Assembly: GCA_018105865.1 (NCBI GenBank)
Contig: CM030845.1
Coordinates: 10,892,390-10,956,389 of the forward strand
Origin: Metaphire vulgaris
Lineage: Eukaryota > Annelida > Clitellata > Crassiclitellata > Megascolecidae
Length of the DNA stretch: 64,000 nt
Reading direction: 5' to 3'
Shown: piece after piece, positions 48,401-56,201 of the stretch
Position numbering within the stretch: the stretch's first letter is position 1
How the letters are laid out: the number at the start of each line of letters is the position of its first letter
Notes under the pieces: model-generated
Seen by the model: the letters and a program-made list of their open reading frames with translations, nothing else
Told to the model about the DNA's origin: nothing
The model's database searches: none
Made by a program: the position numbers and the translations under genes

Positions 48401-49831
48401 GTATTCAATTTAAGAATTTTGCAGTTTTGTAAGAGTTAGCTTGTCTCACTGAATGCTGACCCTATGAATCATATTAGATACAGGTGATCAGTAGCTGAAG
48501 AGTTTTTGATAACTTGAGATTGCTGAATCATTTTTAAAAAAAAAGGTTTTCAAAAGTGATATTGATATTTTCTGGCTTTGGCTTTAACTGTTTGTGAACA
48601 TTTGGCCCATTTTCAAAGGTTAGATTTTATGTGTTCAAACTGTTAAGCAAAATAATAATTATATACATTTTGTGTAAGAAGCTCTTTCACTGTGGAATTT
48701 TTGAGTTCCCATTATGCTTTTTAGTTTAACACACATCAGATATTTAGCAAATTGCCCGTTACATTTTAGTATTACTTCACGAAAGTCAAAGTATTCTTGC
48801 TTTTCATGACCATGGCATGCAGGGTCGAAGTATTCGAACAAATGAGGTATGTTGTCACTTGAAGTGTTCTATGTGAACTGGAACTCTGCTAGATGGTCAT
48901 ATATGTGCTAAAACTGTATGGAACACTGTAACAGCTGTCGACTGTTCATGTTTTATATTATTCAAGATGATTATTGACTGAATGAATGCTAAGTATTTCT
49001 CTTTTGTTACATCATACCTGTCTTTCCAGTTTACCTCCATCCTTTCCATTCTATATGTTTTTTCCTTTGCAACTGCCTTTAATGCATCAGCTTTTTGATT
49101 CCTACGTTGTCGAAGGGAATGTTTAATAATTTCTCGTTGTTGAATTGACTTTTGATTGTTGAATTTGACTCAGAAGTATATTTTGATTGCATATGTTATT
49201 ATTCCATCATTGTTACACCAACAAACCTGTATAGCCTGAGTCAGTATTTGAAATCCCAGTTTCCTGTTACCCTCAGAAGCTATTTTGATAAGTATTGCTT
49301 TAATATTATGCTGGAACTTAGTATAATATATTTAATTGTTTTACCATTGAGTTTCTTTGTTGAGCGCATTTGTATTGAAAGTGAGATTTTGTTGAAACTT
49401 TATTTCAGGTGACTCAGGAAATTTCCAACCAGGATAAAAAGAGCGTTTACCGTCTTCTTGGATCGGACAGGTCTGATTTTTATGTTGCTTTGTTGAAATC
49501 TGCATTATTCTATCAAATATTGCTGAAATATTTGATTAGATTTAATAGACTAAGTGCAATTTTATGTTTTTTTTATTATTATAGCATTTGCAAAATTAGT
49601 TTGTGACCATTAATTTTATGATGCTATTGGAGATTTTGTGAAGTCTGAATTAATGGAGGCTATTTTTATATTTTTGTCATTGCTATTTGCCTTAATAAGT
49701 ATTGACTTTTGAATTTTGAATTGATTGTGAATAATGATTTCAGAGTTATTGTTTTGGAGTCTCGCGCCAGTGGCGCGACATCAATGTCCAGCAATCTGCA
49801 TGTTCTAACTGGGCACGAAAGCACAATCTAA
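15181..49831 (+). CDS. MAP4K5: MAP4K3/5-type kinase (GCK-I family), complete, 29 coding exons
   Basis: Serine/threonine kinase of the STE20 germinal-center-kinase-I group (vertebrate MAP4K3 and MAP4K5, fly happyhour), which act upstream of JNK and in growth and nutrient signalling. Spliced length is 2,526 bases, 841 residues plus stop, close to vertebrate MAP4K5 (about 846). Order: kinase domain about residues 24-282, Pro/Ser/Arg linker about 283-489, CNH domain about 490-835. Kinase residues seen: glycine loop GSGTYG (31-36), AAIK lysine 53, helix-C Glu 69, HRDIK (142-146), DFG (162-164), APE (187-189). The C-terminus ends LTGHESTI, like the family's GHE-ending tail. Exons join in frame throughout; all introns are GT-AG except intron 10 (GC-AG). 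Wording such as PDTKGC and PLNVFEM leans to MAP4K5, but it may be the single invertebrate ancestor of both. The short linker exons 12-15 are the least certain. Confidence 0.93.
15301..15323 (+). repeat. (GT)n starting at the exon 1 splice donor
   Basis: Eleven GT units followed by atgtacag. The intron begins with the repeat itself, so the 5' splice site lacks the usual gtaagt and has many neighbouring GTs. Confidence 0.92.
15471..15560 (-). mobile_element. L2/CR1-like LINE 3' tail scrap
   Basis: The stretch gtaagtaaaatctcgtgaatttctatagcgc matches the 3' tail of the LINE at 29345-30217. Only the extreme 3' end is present. Confidence 0.6.
15567..16098. mobile_element. Foldback element with about 35-bp inverted ends
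   Basis: Left arm gctactcacatgtaaacagg and its continuation pair with right arm cctgtttacatgtgagtagc. The interior has no recognised coding content, though both strands carry open frames of 74-107 codons. Superfamily unknown. Confidence 0.65.
18613..18672. repeat. (TA)n microsatellite
   Basis: About 60 bases of TA directly before the 18690 LINE fragment. Confidence 0.95.
18690..19200 (+). mobile_element. L2/CR1-like LINE, 5'-truncated 3' end
   Basis: Carries the C-terminal tail of the LINE reverse-transcriptase polyprotein ([26 protein letters not shown]), broken by stops, and a 3' tail of ttactta repeats. Same family as 29345-30217, opposite strand. Non-functional remnant. Confidence 0.85.
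19351..19408 (+). CDS. MAP4K5: MAP4K exon 2 (residues 41-60)
   Basis: Encodes the VAIK-type strand, here [10 protein letters not shown] with catalytic Lys 53. Acceptor tttcctag, donor gtttgt, ends in phase 1. Confidence 0.93.
19982..20072 (+). CDS. MAP4K5: MAP4K exon 3 (residues 60-90)
   Basis: Encodes helix C ([13 protein letters not shown], Glu 69) and [10 protein letters not shown]. Acceptor attgttag, donor gtattt. Confidence 0.93.
20328..20392 (+). CDS. MAP4K5: MAP4K exon 4 (residues 90-112)
   Basis: Encodes the hinge: [19 protein letters not shown]. Met is at the gatekeeper position. Acceptor gttgtag, donor gtgagt. Confidence 0.94.
22252..22405. mobile_element. TTAA-bounded 154-bp element
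   Basis: Begins TTAACATGTTGAGCGCTGGG and ends GTGCTAATGTGTTAA. Inside is the palindrome gacgtcaattgacgtc and repeated 'agcgctgagggcgtc'. A partly similar end (aacatgttg) bounds the element at 51547-51700. Confidence 0.6.
24054..24133. mobile_element. TTAA-flanked 72-bp mini-element, copy b
   Basis: 80 bases with both TTAA sites; termini CCCCTTAACCG and CCCCAGTTAAGGTG. Same interior and orientation as copy a at 13130. Confidence 0.82.
24548..24651 (+). CDS. MAP4K5: MAP4K exon 5 (residues 112-146)
   Basis: Encodes [17 protein letters not shown] and the catalytic loop start HRDIK (Asp 144). Acceptor gtttcag, donor gtaact. Confidence 0.94.
25195..25450 (+). mobile_element. tRNA-derived SINE
   Basis: Head contains an A-box-like TAGTGGTGGAG at about 25208 and a B-box-like GATTCGACTC about 37 bases later, the spacing of pol III promoters. 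The unrelated body ends near 25450. Family not recognised. Confidence 0.6.
25922..26001. mobile_element. TTAA-flanked 72-bp mini-element, copy c
   Basis: 80 bases; termini CCCCTTAACTGGGG and CATGGTTAAGGGG between TTAA sites. Interior inverted relative to copies a and b. Confidence 0.84.
27247..27345. repeat. (ATG)n / (AAT)n microsatellite
   Basis: A GAT/ATG block followed by an AAT block, about 100 bases in all. Confidence 0.93.
28239..28281 (+). CDS. MAP4K5: MAP4K exon 6 (residues 147-161)
   Basis: 43 bases encoding [14 protein letters not shown]. Acceptor ttctgtag, donor gtgagt, phase 1 exit into DFG. Confidence 0.94.
28576..28648 (+). CDS. MAP4K5: MAP4K exon 7 (residues 161-185)
   Basis: Encodes [15 protein letters not shown] and [10 protein letters not shown], the Mg-binding DFG and activation segment. 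Donor gtgtga is weaker than its neighbours, but the frame and family fit are unambiguous. Confidence 0.93.
29143..29274 (+). CDS. MAP4K5: MAP4K exon 8 (residues 185-229)
   Basis: Encodes [25 protein letters not shown] and [10 protein letters not shown] of the kinase C-lobe. Acceptor gttttag, donor gtcagg. Confidence 0.93.
29345..30217 (-). mobile_element. L2/CR1-like LINE, 5'-truncated, with open C-terminal frame
   Basis: Minus-strand frame (about 225 LINE-derived codons) carries hallmark pieces of the C-terminal part of this LINE class: [70 protein letters not shown] and [13 protein letters not shown]. The 3' end has a taaagtaaagtaaag tail at about 29355-29370. The element is 5'-truncated at 30217, where an inverted copy of MAP4K exon 10 begins. 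It sits in intron 8, antisense to the gene. Not an active element because the catalytic part is missing. Confidence 0.9.
30218..30333 (-). pseudogene. Inverted duplicate of MAP4K exon 10
   Basis: 116 bases that are the exact reverse complement of 31237-31352, covering all of exon 10, its acceptor AG with 23 intron bases before it, and its gcaagt donor. It is joined directly to the 5'-truncated end of the LINE at 30217. In the primary transcript it is antisense, so it cannot encode the kinase segment. Confidence 0.93.
30876..30938 (+). CDS. MAP4K5: MAP4K exon 9 (residues 229-250)
   Basis: Encodes [20 protein letters not shown], matching the family's ALFLMSKSNFQPPKLKD stretch. Acceptor attgtag, donor gtaaat. 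Confidence 0.93.
31262..31343 (+). CDS. MAP4K5: MAP4K exon 10 (residues 250-277), with GC donor
   Basis: Encodes [20 protein letters not shown] and SSSKLLE, the end of the kinase C-lobe. The donor is GAG|gcaagt, a GC-AG intron with otherwise perfect consensus. A perfect inverted copy lies at 30218-30333. Confidence 0.92.
31451..31551. repeat. Long hairpin in intron 10
   Basis: A perfect 33-bp arm (31451-31483) pairs with 31519-31551; the inner part (atcttg.tgtcatcatc / gatgatgatgacaagat) is also nearly self-complementary. It lies 108 bases after the GC donor of exon 10. Confidence 0.9.
32031..32135 (+). CDS. MAP4K5: MAP4K exon 11 (residues 278-312)
   Basis: Starts HPFVRGDF, the conserved end of the kinase domain, then [14 protein letters not shown]. 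Acceptor cttcttcag, donor gtaagc, phase 0 at both ends. Confidence 0.91.
33270..33314. repeat. (GATT)n microsatellite
   Basis: About ten gatt units in intron 11, ending 29 bases before the exon 12 acceptor. Confidence 0.92.
33343..33409 (+). CDS. MAP4K5: MAP4K exon 12 (residues 313-335), linker
   Basis: Encodes [20 protein letters not shown]. The RVPTRI piece resembles the family's basic motif after the kinase. Acceptor tttacag, donor gttaga. A (GATT)n tract ends 29 bases before it. Confidence 0.78.
33927..33973 (+). CDS. MAP4K5: MAP4K exon 13 (residues 335-350), proline-rich linker
   Basis: Encodes [16 protein letters not shown], a possible SH3-binding stretch as in other GCKs. Acceptor ttttcag, donor gtagat. 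Confidence 0.78.
34172..34230 (+). CDS. MAP4K5: MAP4K exon 14 (residues 351-370), linker
   Basis: Encodes [19 protein letters not shown]. Acceptor ctctggcag, donor gtaagc, ending in phase 2. The long intron that follows (3.2 kb) could hide another small exon. Confidence 0.72.
34605..34770. mobile_element. hAT-like miniature element, 'CAGTGTTTxATCCAGGCC' type
   Basis: Left end cagtgtttcatccaggcctg, right part aaaggccttgggtctgga and caaaatactg. It matches the element at 62041-62206 in layout and interior (tctccagcca...). Target duplication unclear. Confidence 0.6.
34903..35086. repeat. 92-bp tandem duplication, two copies
   Basis: Copies 34903-34994 and 34995-35086 are identical by eye (cagtttaaggaatc ... 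tttttgattag). It looks recent. Confidence 0.93.
37445..37493 (+). CDS. MAP4K5: MAP4K exon 15 (residues 370-386), linker
   Basis: Encodes [16 protein letters not shown]. Acceptor cttttctag, donor gtcagt; phases fit both neighbours. Little family similarity is visible, so support is mainly from splicing and frame. Confidence 0.65.
38356..38622 (+). CDS. MAP4K5: MAP4K exon 16 (residues 387-475), Ser/Arg-rich linker
   Basis: Largest exon, 267 bases, more GC-rich than the surroundings, encoding [17 protein letters not shown] and a Ser/Arg/Gly-rich, probably disordered segment. Phase 0 at both ends. Acceptor tactctag; an AG six codons in would break the frame. Donor gtgagt. Confidence 0.82.
39545..39885. 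mobile_element. hAT (Charlie-like) MITE with 8-bp target duplication
   Basis: Ends CAGTGGTTCTCAACC and GGTTGAGAACCACCG, flanked by AGTTACAT at 39537-39544 and 39886-39893. Interior repeats 'gcggaccac' and carries the A-rich 'gcttgtcag' motif twice. In MAP4K intron 16. Confidence 0.9.
40645..40723. repeat. (TG)n microsatellite
   Basis: About 39 uninterrupted TG units in intron 16. Confidence 0.95.
41111..41152 (+). CDS. MAP4K5: MAP4K exon 17 (residues 476-489)
   Basis: 42 bases encoding [14 protein letters not shown], equivalent to the conserved GLPPTPKV motif just before the CNH domain. Acceptor tttgtag, donor gtaaga. Confidence 0.92.
41434..41518 (+). CDS. MAP4K5: MAP4K exon 18 (residues 490-518), start of CNH domain
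   Basis: Encodes [20 protein letters not shown] and SWIHSETK, the first CNH strands. Acceptor atttag, donor gtacta. Confidence 0.94.
41583..41870 (-). mobile_element. L2/CR1-like LINE 3' end, degraded
   Basis: Matches the 3' end of the 29345-30217 LINE (aaaatttcgtggattt, gctgcttattctttgg, ggaaggatttaagcttagacc) on the same strand, with more decay. In intron 18. Confidence 0.8.
42182..42261 (+). CDS. MAP4K5: MAP4K exon 19 (residues 518-544), CNH
   Basis: Encodes [20 protein letters not shown], a hallmark CNH stretch ([10 protein letters not shown]). Acceptor gttacag, donor gtgagt. Confidence 0.94.
42376..42409. repeat. (AAT)n microsatellite
   Basis: Eleven AAT units in intron 19. Confidence 0.93.
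42711..42875. repeat. Left arm of a 165-bp inverted repeat
   Basis: Reverse complement of 43284-43448 with about one mismatch seen. It includes the first half of a TTAA mini-element (from 42828) and stops inside it. Confidence 0.92.
42828..42921. mobile_element. TTAA mini-element, copy d, rearranged
   Basis: Starts TTAACCCCTTAACTGGGG, but the second half is replaced after 42875 by unrelated sequence before a weak 'cagttaagg' end. Its first half is duplicated in inverted form in copy f. Confidence 0.65.
43001..43080. mobile_element. TTAA-flanked 72-bp mini-element, copy e
   Basis: 80 bases; termini CCCCTTAACTGGGG and CCCAGTTAAGGGG between TTAA sites, same interior as copy c. It lies in the loop of the 165-bp inverted repeat. 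Confidence 0.87.
43250..43331. mobile_element. TTAA-flanked mini-element, copy f
   Basis: 82 bases; termini CCCCTTAACCGGG and CCCCAGTTAAGGGG. The interior differs at one end (cgcaacggctcagagcc). Right half belongs to the right arm of the inverted repeat. Confidence 0.82.
43284..43448. repeat. Right arm of a 165-bp inverted repeat
   Basis: Pairs with 42711-42875; the two arms are 408 bases apart. It ends 84 bases before MAP4K exon 20. Confidence 0.92.
43533..43593 (+). CDS. MAP4K5: MAP4K exon 20 (residues 545-565), CNH
   Basis: Encodes [20 protein letters not shown]. Acceptor tctctag, donor gtattt. Confidence 0.93.
43962..44067 (+). CDS. MAP4K5: MAP4K exon 21 (residues 565-600), CNH
   Basis: Encodes [14 protein letters not shown] and KIPERLVP, matching the family's LYSHNL and DRILPRK region. 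Acceptor ctgatag, donor gtaagc. Confidence 0.92.
44734..44896 (+). CDS. MAP4K5: MAP4K exon 22 (residues 600-654), CNH
   Basis: Encodes [27 protein letters not shown] and [14 protein letters not shown], very close to the MAP4K5 pattern. Acceptor atttcag, donor gtttgt. Confidence 0.94.
44940..45019. mobile_element. TTAA-flanked mini-element, copy g
   Basis: 80 bases; termini CCCCTTAACTGGGC and GCCCGGTTAAGGGG, with a compensating base change on both ends. The interior keeps 'gctcaatgtaaaatggac'. In intron 22. Confidence 0.84.
45342..45439 (+). CDS. MAP4K5: MAP4K exon 23 (residues 655-687), CNH
   Basis: Encodes [15 protein letters not shown] and [14 protein letters not shown]. Acceptor tgttttag, donor gtaagt. 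Confidence 0.93.
45781..46142. mobile_element. Element with GGTTAACC ends and internal tandem repeats
   Basis: Left end ttgttaacggttaaccag, right end accggt ... cggtcttaacaa. The centre has three roughly 57-base repeats built around the palindrome catcaaagcgctttgatg. It ends about 34 bases before MAP4K exon 24. Superfamily unknown. Confidence 0.65.
46176..46252 (+). CDS. MAP4K5: MAP4K exon 24 (residues 687-713), CNH
   Basis: Encodes [15 protein letters not shown]. Acceptor cttcttctag, donor gtttgt. A repeat-bearing element ends about 30 bases before the exon. Confidence 0.91.
47305..47373 (+). CDS. MAP4K5: MAP4K exon 25 (residues 713-736), CNH
   Basis: Encodes [20 protein letters not shown], matching the family's HVTQLERDTVLVC. 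Acceptor gttgtag, donor gtaagc. Confidence 0.93.
48263..48355 (+). CDS. MAP4K5: MAP4K exon 26 (residues 736-767), CNH
   Basis: Encodes [20 protein letters not shown], equivalent to the KIVNLQGKLKSSKK strand pair. Acceptor gtttcag, donor gttggt. Confidence 0.9.
48770..48846 (+). CDS. MAP4K5: MAP4K exon 27 (residues 767-792), CNH
   Basis: Encodes [18 protein letters not shown], matching the conserved HGMQGRS motif. Acceptor cattttag, donor gtatgt. Confidence 0.93.
49409..49470 (+). CDS. MAP4K5: MAP4K exon 28 (residues 793-813), CNH
   Basis: Encodes [20 protein letters not shown]. Acceptor tatttcag, donor gtctga. Confidence 0.94.
49744..49831 (+). CDS. MAP4K5: MAP4K exon 29 (residues 813-841) and stop
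   Basis: Encodes [20 protein letters not shown] then VLTGHESTI and TAA at 49829-49831. Acceptor atttcag. The tail matches the family's SNLYILAGHE ending. Confidence 0.94.
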
Positions 49832-51030
49832 TCCCGTACGGAGTTCTGAATGTACGGCGTGTCGAAGGCCATGACTTCTGTTCTGCTTCCAATCTTGAAT
49901 TCAAACAGAAAAAAAACTGTTGCTTAACATCAATGTTTGCATTTGAATGTTTTTGTATAAAGCAGAGAAGATGTCGAGTTACAATGCTTAAAAACAATGC
50001 ATGAATGTTAGTCACTGAACTGAGAGTCATTGGTGAATATATATATATATATTCTATGTGAAAGAAATGCAGTGCTGATGTGAATGCAGAATAGGATGGT
50101 ATAACCGAGTGAGGTGGACAATCATTTTTCTTGAATCGCAAGTGCTTAGCTCAAGCCCACCTGAGTGAGTAGGTATTGTTTGTTCAGGATTTAAGTTCCA
50201 AATGAGACGCAGCTTGACTTATCATTGTCGATGTTGATAGTTTGATAACTTTCAGATTGCGTTTGAATGCAGATGATTAAATTGAGTGAGTTAATTATGT
50301 AGCCAACTAACTCTTCAGTCAACAATTCAATTTGAGTTTAATGGTTAATCCTTTAGGGATGTTACCAAGGCATATTAATAACTATAAGCTTTTTAACAAG
50401 TATCGTCAACTTTGAAAAAAAACACTGATTTGTTGTAGCTGTTTGTCATTCCATAAATTACTGCTTGACAATTTCACTTCAGATGCCCTGACACTTAGTA
50501 ATTCCTGGTCAGTTTGATTATTGATTAATCCCAATGAATGGTCCTTGATTTAATAAGACGTCACTGCTGATCAATTATCTAAAATTAATAGGTAATGCCA
50601 ATTTGCTTAGTGCCTGATCATTATTATGCTAAGGATTTTTACAGTAAAAGCTTTTTTAGAACAAGACGCATCTGGCTTATTATCATTTTGTCTTTAAGGC
50701 TTTTTGTGAGTTTTTAAGGTGGACCAGCAATTCCAGTTAATTGACTGATATAAAGTACGTGTCCCATGGGTGTGCACTGTTCAGATCGTCGGTACTTTGT
50801 GTTTATGCTCCCACTTTTGATATTTTTTTAATAAGCTATTTTTGTGGAGAATAAAAGTGAGACTTTGTCTGATGAAATATTTAAGGCTTGTGTTGCCAAA
50901 AATTTTAATGTTTTCTGAATACTGATCTTGGATTGTGGATTGTTCAGCTTTTTCATGCTTTTTAATTATAAATTCTTTTCATAACTGTCACTGACCTGCA
51001 AAACCCAAATAAAGATACAGTAATAGATGA
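49832..51030 (+). other. Probable MAP4K 3' UTR
   Basis: AT-rich sequence after the stop. AATAAA hexamers occur at 50850-50855 and 51008-51013 and are the first good polyadenylation signals; the true cleavage site cannot be fixed without transcripts. Confidence 0.4.
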
Positions 51031-51546
51031 ATCTTGCTGGGTATGGTCTACACAGATCGTTATTGCTTGATGCAAAGATCATTTGGAATAAAGTAAATTG
51101 CAGAATTGAAACTGAGCAATGTAATGATCCTTTGTTTCATATATATTTCATATTTATTTTTCATATTCATTGTCAGAAGAAACTATTCACCACCTCAGAG
51201 CAGTGGGCTTTTGTAGAGACAGTGTAATTGATGCCCGCTGTGAAATCAGATAATGCCGAGTCAATAATGGGTCTGAGTAAATACATTTTCTTTAACAGAC
51301 TTTGAGTTTTTGAAGTATTTATTGATGGCTGTAAAATAGAATCATTACTGAATTCTCTTGTGTATAATGCTTTGTACAAGTTGTGCACTATTGAGTCATG
51401 ACAATGAATACCCTTGTTACTGGTAGAGCTAGAATGATGATGCAGTAGACTGTGTGTTTCTAATTGATAATTGCTTATGTAAATTATGATTAATTCCCAT
51501 ATATTAAGAGGCTGGACTACTGCTATAAAGAGTCATTTGATTGTAT

Positions 51547-51700
51547 AACATGTTGGCCGCTGTGGACATAAGGCAACGTACTTACTTAGGTACTGCAAAA
51601 CGCTACAGATGATATACGACATCGCATAATGTAGATGCTGGTTTATAAAGGCCGTGCCCGCCAACAAAACGGCACCACAGTCAACATGTTAAGCGGTAAC
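51547..51700. mobile_element. Miniature element with AACATGTTG ends
   Basis: Left AACATGTTGGCCGCTGTGG and right CCACAGTCAACATGTT form an imperfect inverted repeat. Interior repeats 'aacg' and 'gatatacgacatcgc'. Flanking duplication unclear. Confidence 0.55.
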
Positions 51701-53060
51701 CCTGTTCAGAGATGAAGGCACATTTTATTAACTGCTGAAGAATGTGTTGTTATTACCTAAGTTGGCTTGATGTAGAATAGTTGTACCGGTATGTTTCTGG
51801 ATATCATAGAATATGAAAACTAAGTGTAAACTTTTGATTTTATTTAGGAGAAATAGCCTCAAACTGAGTAATGTTTGGTAATGAGAGGCACGGTTGCTTT
51901 GCAAATTATTACTAAAATTGCCATCATGTTTGCCATCCTATGTCTGCCGTTATTTAGCAGTAACAAGTGTTCACATAACGAGCAAAATTCTTGGTGTATT
52001 GTTGTGTAAGATTTGTATATCCACTCTTTTTTTCTACTCAGAGACACTCCCAGTTTGAGAGTTATTTGGCAAAGGAATGAGACTTGAATTTTCATATTGC
52101 ACTTTCATCAGAGATGGTAAGAGAAATAAAGCGAATGTAACGTATGGAGTCCGTTTATTCCAAAGATACAGCTTAACGATTATATTATATTTATTATTGT
52201 TGTTGTAATTGGCATGGAATAATACTGTTAAAATACTGGCTACCTTATTGTGTAAAAATTTATTTTTGTACTTCATTTTAGTGATTCTTTTTGTTTGTGA
52301 GACGAAAGAGTCGACGTAGTTTTTAAAGGATGTTCTGGTTAGTAAGACCACATTCCGGGTATTATGTGGGGAAATTTTTAATCAGTTGAGGACAATTTGA
52401 ATAATTGTCCGAATTTTAATGCTCATTCAATTTTGGTAGTTTACTGGTATATCTTGTCATTAGTGTACATTACCTTACATTGTATATTACATGATGAAGC
52501 CGTTTTGCATTGTATTGCCATATGTCTGCTTTGTTATGGTGCATTTTGTGTGGAATTGTAATATGTCTCTAGAAAAGTTTGTCAACTTAAACAATGTATT
52601 GATGCTTTGTTATATATTTTGTTGTAAATTTTGTATTTACTTCTTTTACTGTTAGACGAGAAGTACAAGACTATTCTGTTAAGCCTATAATATTGCCTGC
52701 AATGCCAGCTGTCATAAGAAACACACTTGTGGGGCTAATTAGTCCAAGACCAGGCTAAAACTTGGCTAATGAACAAAGGTAACTACTTAGCAAAGGTTTT
52801 GAAAAGCTGAATTTTAAGAACCATGGTTAAGTTCACTATCAGTCGATCAATGAATCAAAATACCTCTGCGGCACCACTATATACCGGTAATAATGCTCAG
52901 GGCATCAGCCAACCACACACCTGGATTATAATGTGACAACTATCATCCTGATAGCAAACCATTACAAATTGTATGCTTAGGTATGCATTTTCAAGGTTTC
53001 CTTTTCTCTGAATATTCCATACAATTGCTGAATATTCCATATGAAATATATGTATATACA

Positions 53061-53074
53061 TTTATTTATTTATT
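53061..53074 (-). terminator. Polyadenylation signals for RMDN
   Basis: Three overlapping tttatt, i.e. AATAAA on the minus strand, about 300 bases after the RMDN stop codon. Tail-to-tail with MAP4K. Confidence 0.5.
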
Positions 53075-53368
53075 TTGTATAGACAGCTTTGGAAGATAAC
53101 TAACGCATAGGCCTACCACTATCTTAAGTTTTGCATTAAAATATTGAACATTTTGGTCTGTGACTAAATTCAACCAATAAGTGAAGTAGGCCTATGCAGT
53201 AATAAATGCCTAAATTTTGCAGTTTTTATAGCAAGAACTAACAAAGCCTGCACTTCCTGATTGGACATGTCATGTTCTTCAAGTATATTTAATTAGTTTA
53301 GTCTCAATTGGTTTCATTATTTATAGCACAGTTCATAAAAGCAATCAATTGGATACTGTATAACCTCT

Positions 53369-53431
53369 CTATACGTGATATCCTCTGTATTGAGTAAGCA
53401 GGTCTTCAATTTCAGTCTGGTTGGCGGCGTC
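53369..53431 (-). CDS. RMDN: RMDN terminal exon
   Basis: Encodes DAANQTEIEDLLTQYRGYHV and TAG at 53371-53369, acceptor acatttag, phase 0. Fits the short acidic helix that ends RMDN proteins. Confidence 0.78.
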   Translation of the reverse strand, partial: DAANQTEIEDLLTQYRGYHV

Positions 53432-56155
53432 CTAAATGTATTAAAACCATACCAATAGGATTATTAGTAGTAGTATAGTCAGTGTTTGTTTATTCTAGCC
53501 ACCTAAACATTGGGGGAGTTTAAAATTGTTGGGGGACAGACATTGCGGAGGCCATACTACTTGCCAAAATGTCAATTTGGGGGATTGAATTCCCCCCCCC
53601 CCCGCCAGAGAAGGCCTAGAATAAACAGAGTTCAGGGTTGACTGATGGTGTATTACATAAACATATACACAGCCTTGATATTAATGCACGAGGGTTCGGA
53701 CATAGGCTGGTTGAGCTTCGCGCAAAACCAATGAGAAATTTTATTTGGATGGGGTAGGTTGGATGCTCACCAATAAGCTCTCGATTGTGACCACGGGGGG
53801 TCCACAGAAATTTTTGCAGGGGTGCAAAATAGGATGAGTGACGAAAGAAACGAAAAGTGCTGTACAAGATTGTCAGGATCAATTGGATTAATTATAAATA
53901 ATTTAGTGCTACAAGAACGTCCACAAAATTCTTAGATAAATTCTAACTTCCTAAAATAGTTAACTAAACTAAAAAATATAGTTAAACTTTTTGCAACTAA
54001 TTTTACAACTATTTCCCAGGTATCAGGTATGTGTTCATAAAAACATAGACGATGCTCGCAACATGAACATGTCAGTCAATGAACCATTGAATTCATTAAT
54101 CATTGTCTATTTAACATTTAAGTCTTAGTCTAGACTGCAAGAACACAAGTTTATCAAGTTTGTTTTGAAAAAATGACCCACAAAGGAATAGATAAAAAAG
54201 TTAGCCTACTGTTAATGAGAATTCGGGACACCAACTAAAAAGTTTTGGTTGAGGGACCTTCCTTAAATGACGTCACGCACTTAGGGGAGGGTTCAAACAT
54301 TTGTGACTAGGCCTATGTGTGACGACGGGGAGGGGTTTCCAGAAATGTGACGTCACATAATACTAAATATTGTTATTAATACCGCAATGCTAATTATGCT
54401 TTATTACCGCGAAGTTGAACGTATTTTACACTTATAATTCATTGTTTTAATAATTTGAAAAGTTTCTGAATTTCGCTTCAACTGTAATACTTATAATGAG
54501 TATCTTCAGACGAATTCATTGCAACACCCGCTTCATTCAAGAAATTAGTGAATTGAAACCTTAATTTTGACATTTAAAAGATGGGGTTAACGCGTTGTGA
54601 CGTCATTTTAAAGGGGGTCTGACTTTTTGTGACGAGGGGAGGAGATCAAGAAACTGCCAAAATCGCATGACGTCATTTATGGACCGCCCTAGACTATTTA
54701 GTTATTAACTAAACAATTTCAGTTAAACTAGCATTTTAACTAAACTATTTATATTTGATTAAACTATGAAGATAGGCCTAACTAAAAAAAGCTAAACTTT
54801 TAGTTAGTAACTAATTAGTTAACTAGTTGCCCATCACTGCTTAGTACTATACTATACTATAGTGTATTGTTACTTTAAATTCTTAGTAAATCTATTTTTT
54901 CATAATTTCAAAATTTATTCAGGTGGGTGCAATTGAACCCACTTGCACCCCTCCCCGGACTCCCATGATTGTGACCTCACAAAGTAGACCTATGATGAAC
55001 AACAGGGGTATTCAACTGGCGGCCCACGGGCCAGATCCGGTCCGCCAGGGGCTGTGAAATGGCCCGCGAAGATACTGAAAGGACCAATGACATTTTCTAA
55101 TTACATACAAAATATTTTAAGATGCCTTGTTTTCAGCTTGCCTGTTTTCTCTGACACTTTGATCTTTTTTAACTAACAAATTTTTGTACCTGAACCTCGG
55201 ACACCAGTCATAAAAAGTTGGCCTAGCTTCGTGAAATTTAGATGAATGCCCCAGCTGCGCAATTTAGAAATATCTGTATGTCGTATGATCATATCTTAAT
55301 GTGATGTCACACGGTAGCATCATCTTGTTATATCGTGTCGATCGCTGCGAATGCATTAAAACATGGTTTCCCAAACATTTTGAACTGCGGTCCACGTCAG
55401 CGGTTTTATAACGTGCCGCGACCCTAATCATGGAATGCAATATTTCTTTTTTTAAATTGCATTAGGCCATCTGGCGAACGTCAATTGAAAATAATCTGCG
55501 TTTTGAATAAATGAAAAAGCAAAAACTGTGATTCAATTCGAATGAAAATGAGGCAAATGCTAATATTAGGCAGAATTATTCATATTTTTGCCGATTGATA
55601 TTGAAATTCTTTGAAAATTATCTTTTTAACAATTTTGTCACGAACATACCTTTGTTACGCGTCATAAAAATTCTATGAATATGGCAAAATTGCTTAACCT
55701 CAAGGTGTAGAATATCGAAGTTCAGAGTCGAGAAATTCTCTATTTTTATTGGAGTTGCAGAGCAAAATGGTAGAAATACGCTTCCTTGCGCCATTTCGAA
55801 ATAAGGTTAAATTTTGAAAGTACTATAGGTCAGGATTTTCCAAACTTGTTGGAACTGTACGACTCACTTCAGAGGCTTTGTAAGATGCCGCGACCCTGCA
55901 AACTTATTGTCAACTAAATTAGATAAAACACTAATCATTTTAACATAAGCCATATATGGAGTGTTGCAGGCATATAAATTTCTTAAAATCTAAGCCTACT
56001 TTTAAGGCTTGTGACATTGTGGCATTGGTTAGAAAATGGCACTTTGGAATCTAATTTCGCGCTACGCCGCGACCCACTAGGCTGAGCCCTGCGACCCATA
56101 TTTGGGGTCGCGACCCACAGTTTGGGAAACACTGCATTAAAACGCTGATTTTACT

Positions 56156-56201
<46 letters not shown>

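Larger units (their letters stand above)
46253..49743 (+). other. MAP4K introns 24-28 content
   Basis: Apart from exons 25-28 these are AT-rich introns. An (ATTATA)-type simple stretch is at 47050-47110, and 47815-47990 has two copies of a tctctctc-bearing segment. Nothing else recognised. Confidence 0.5.
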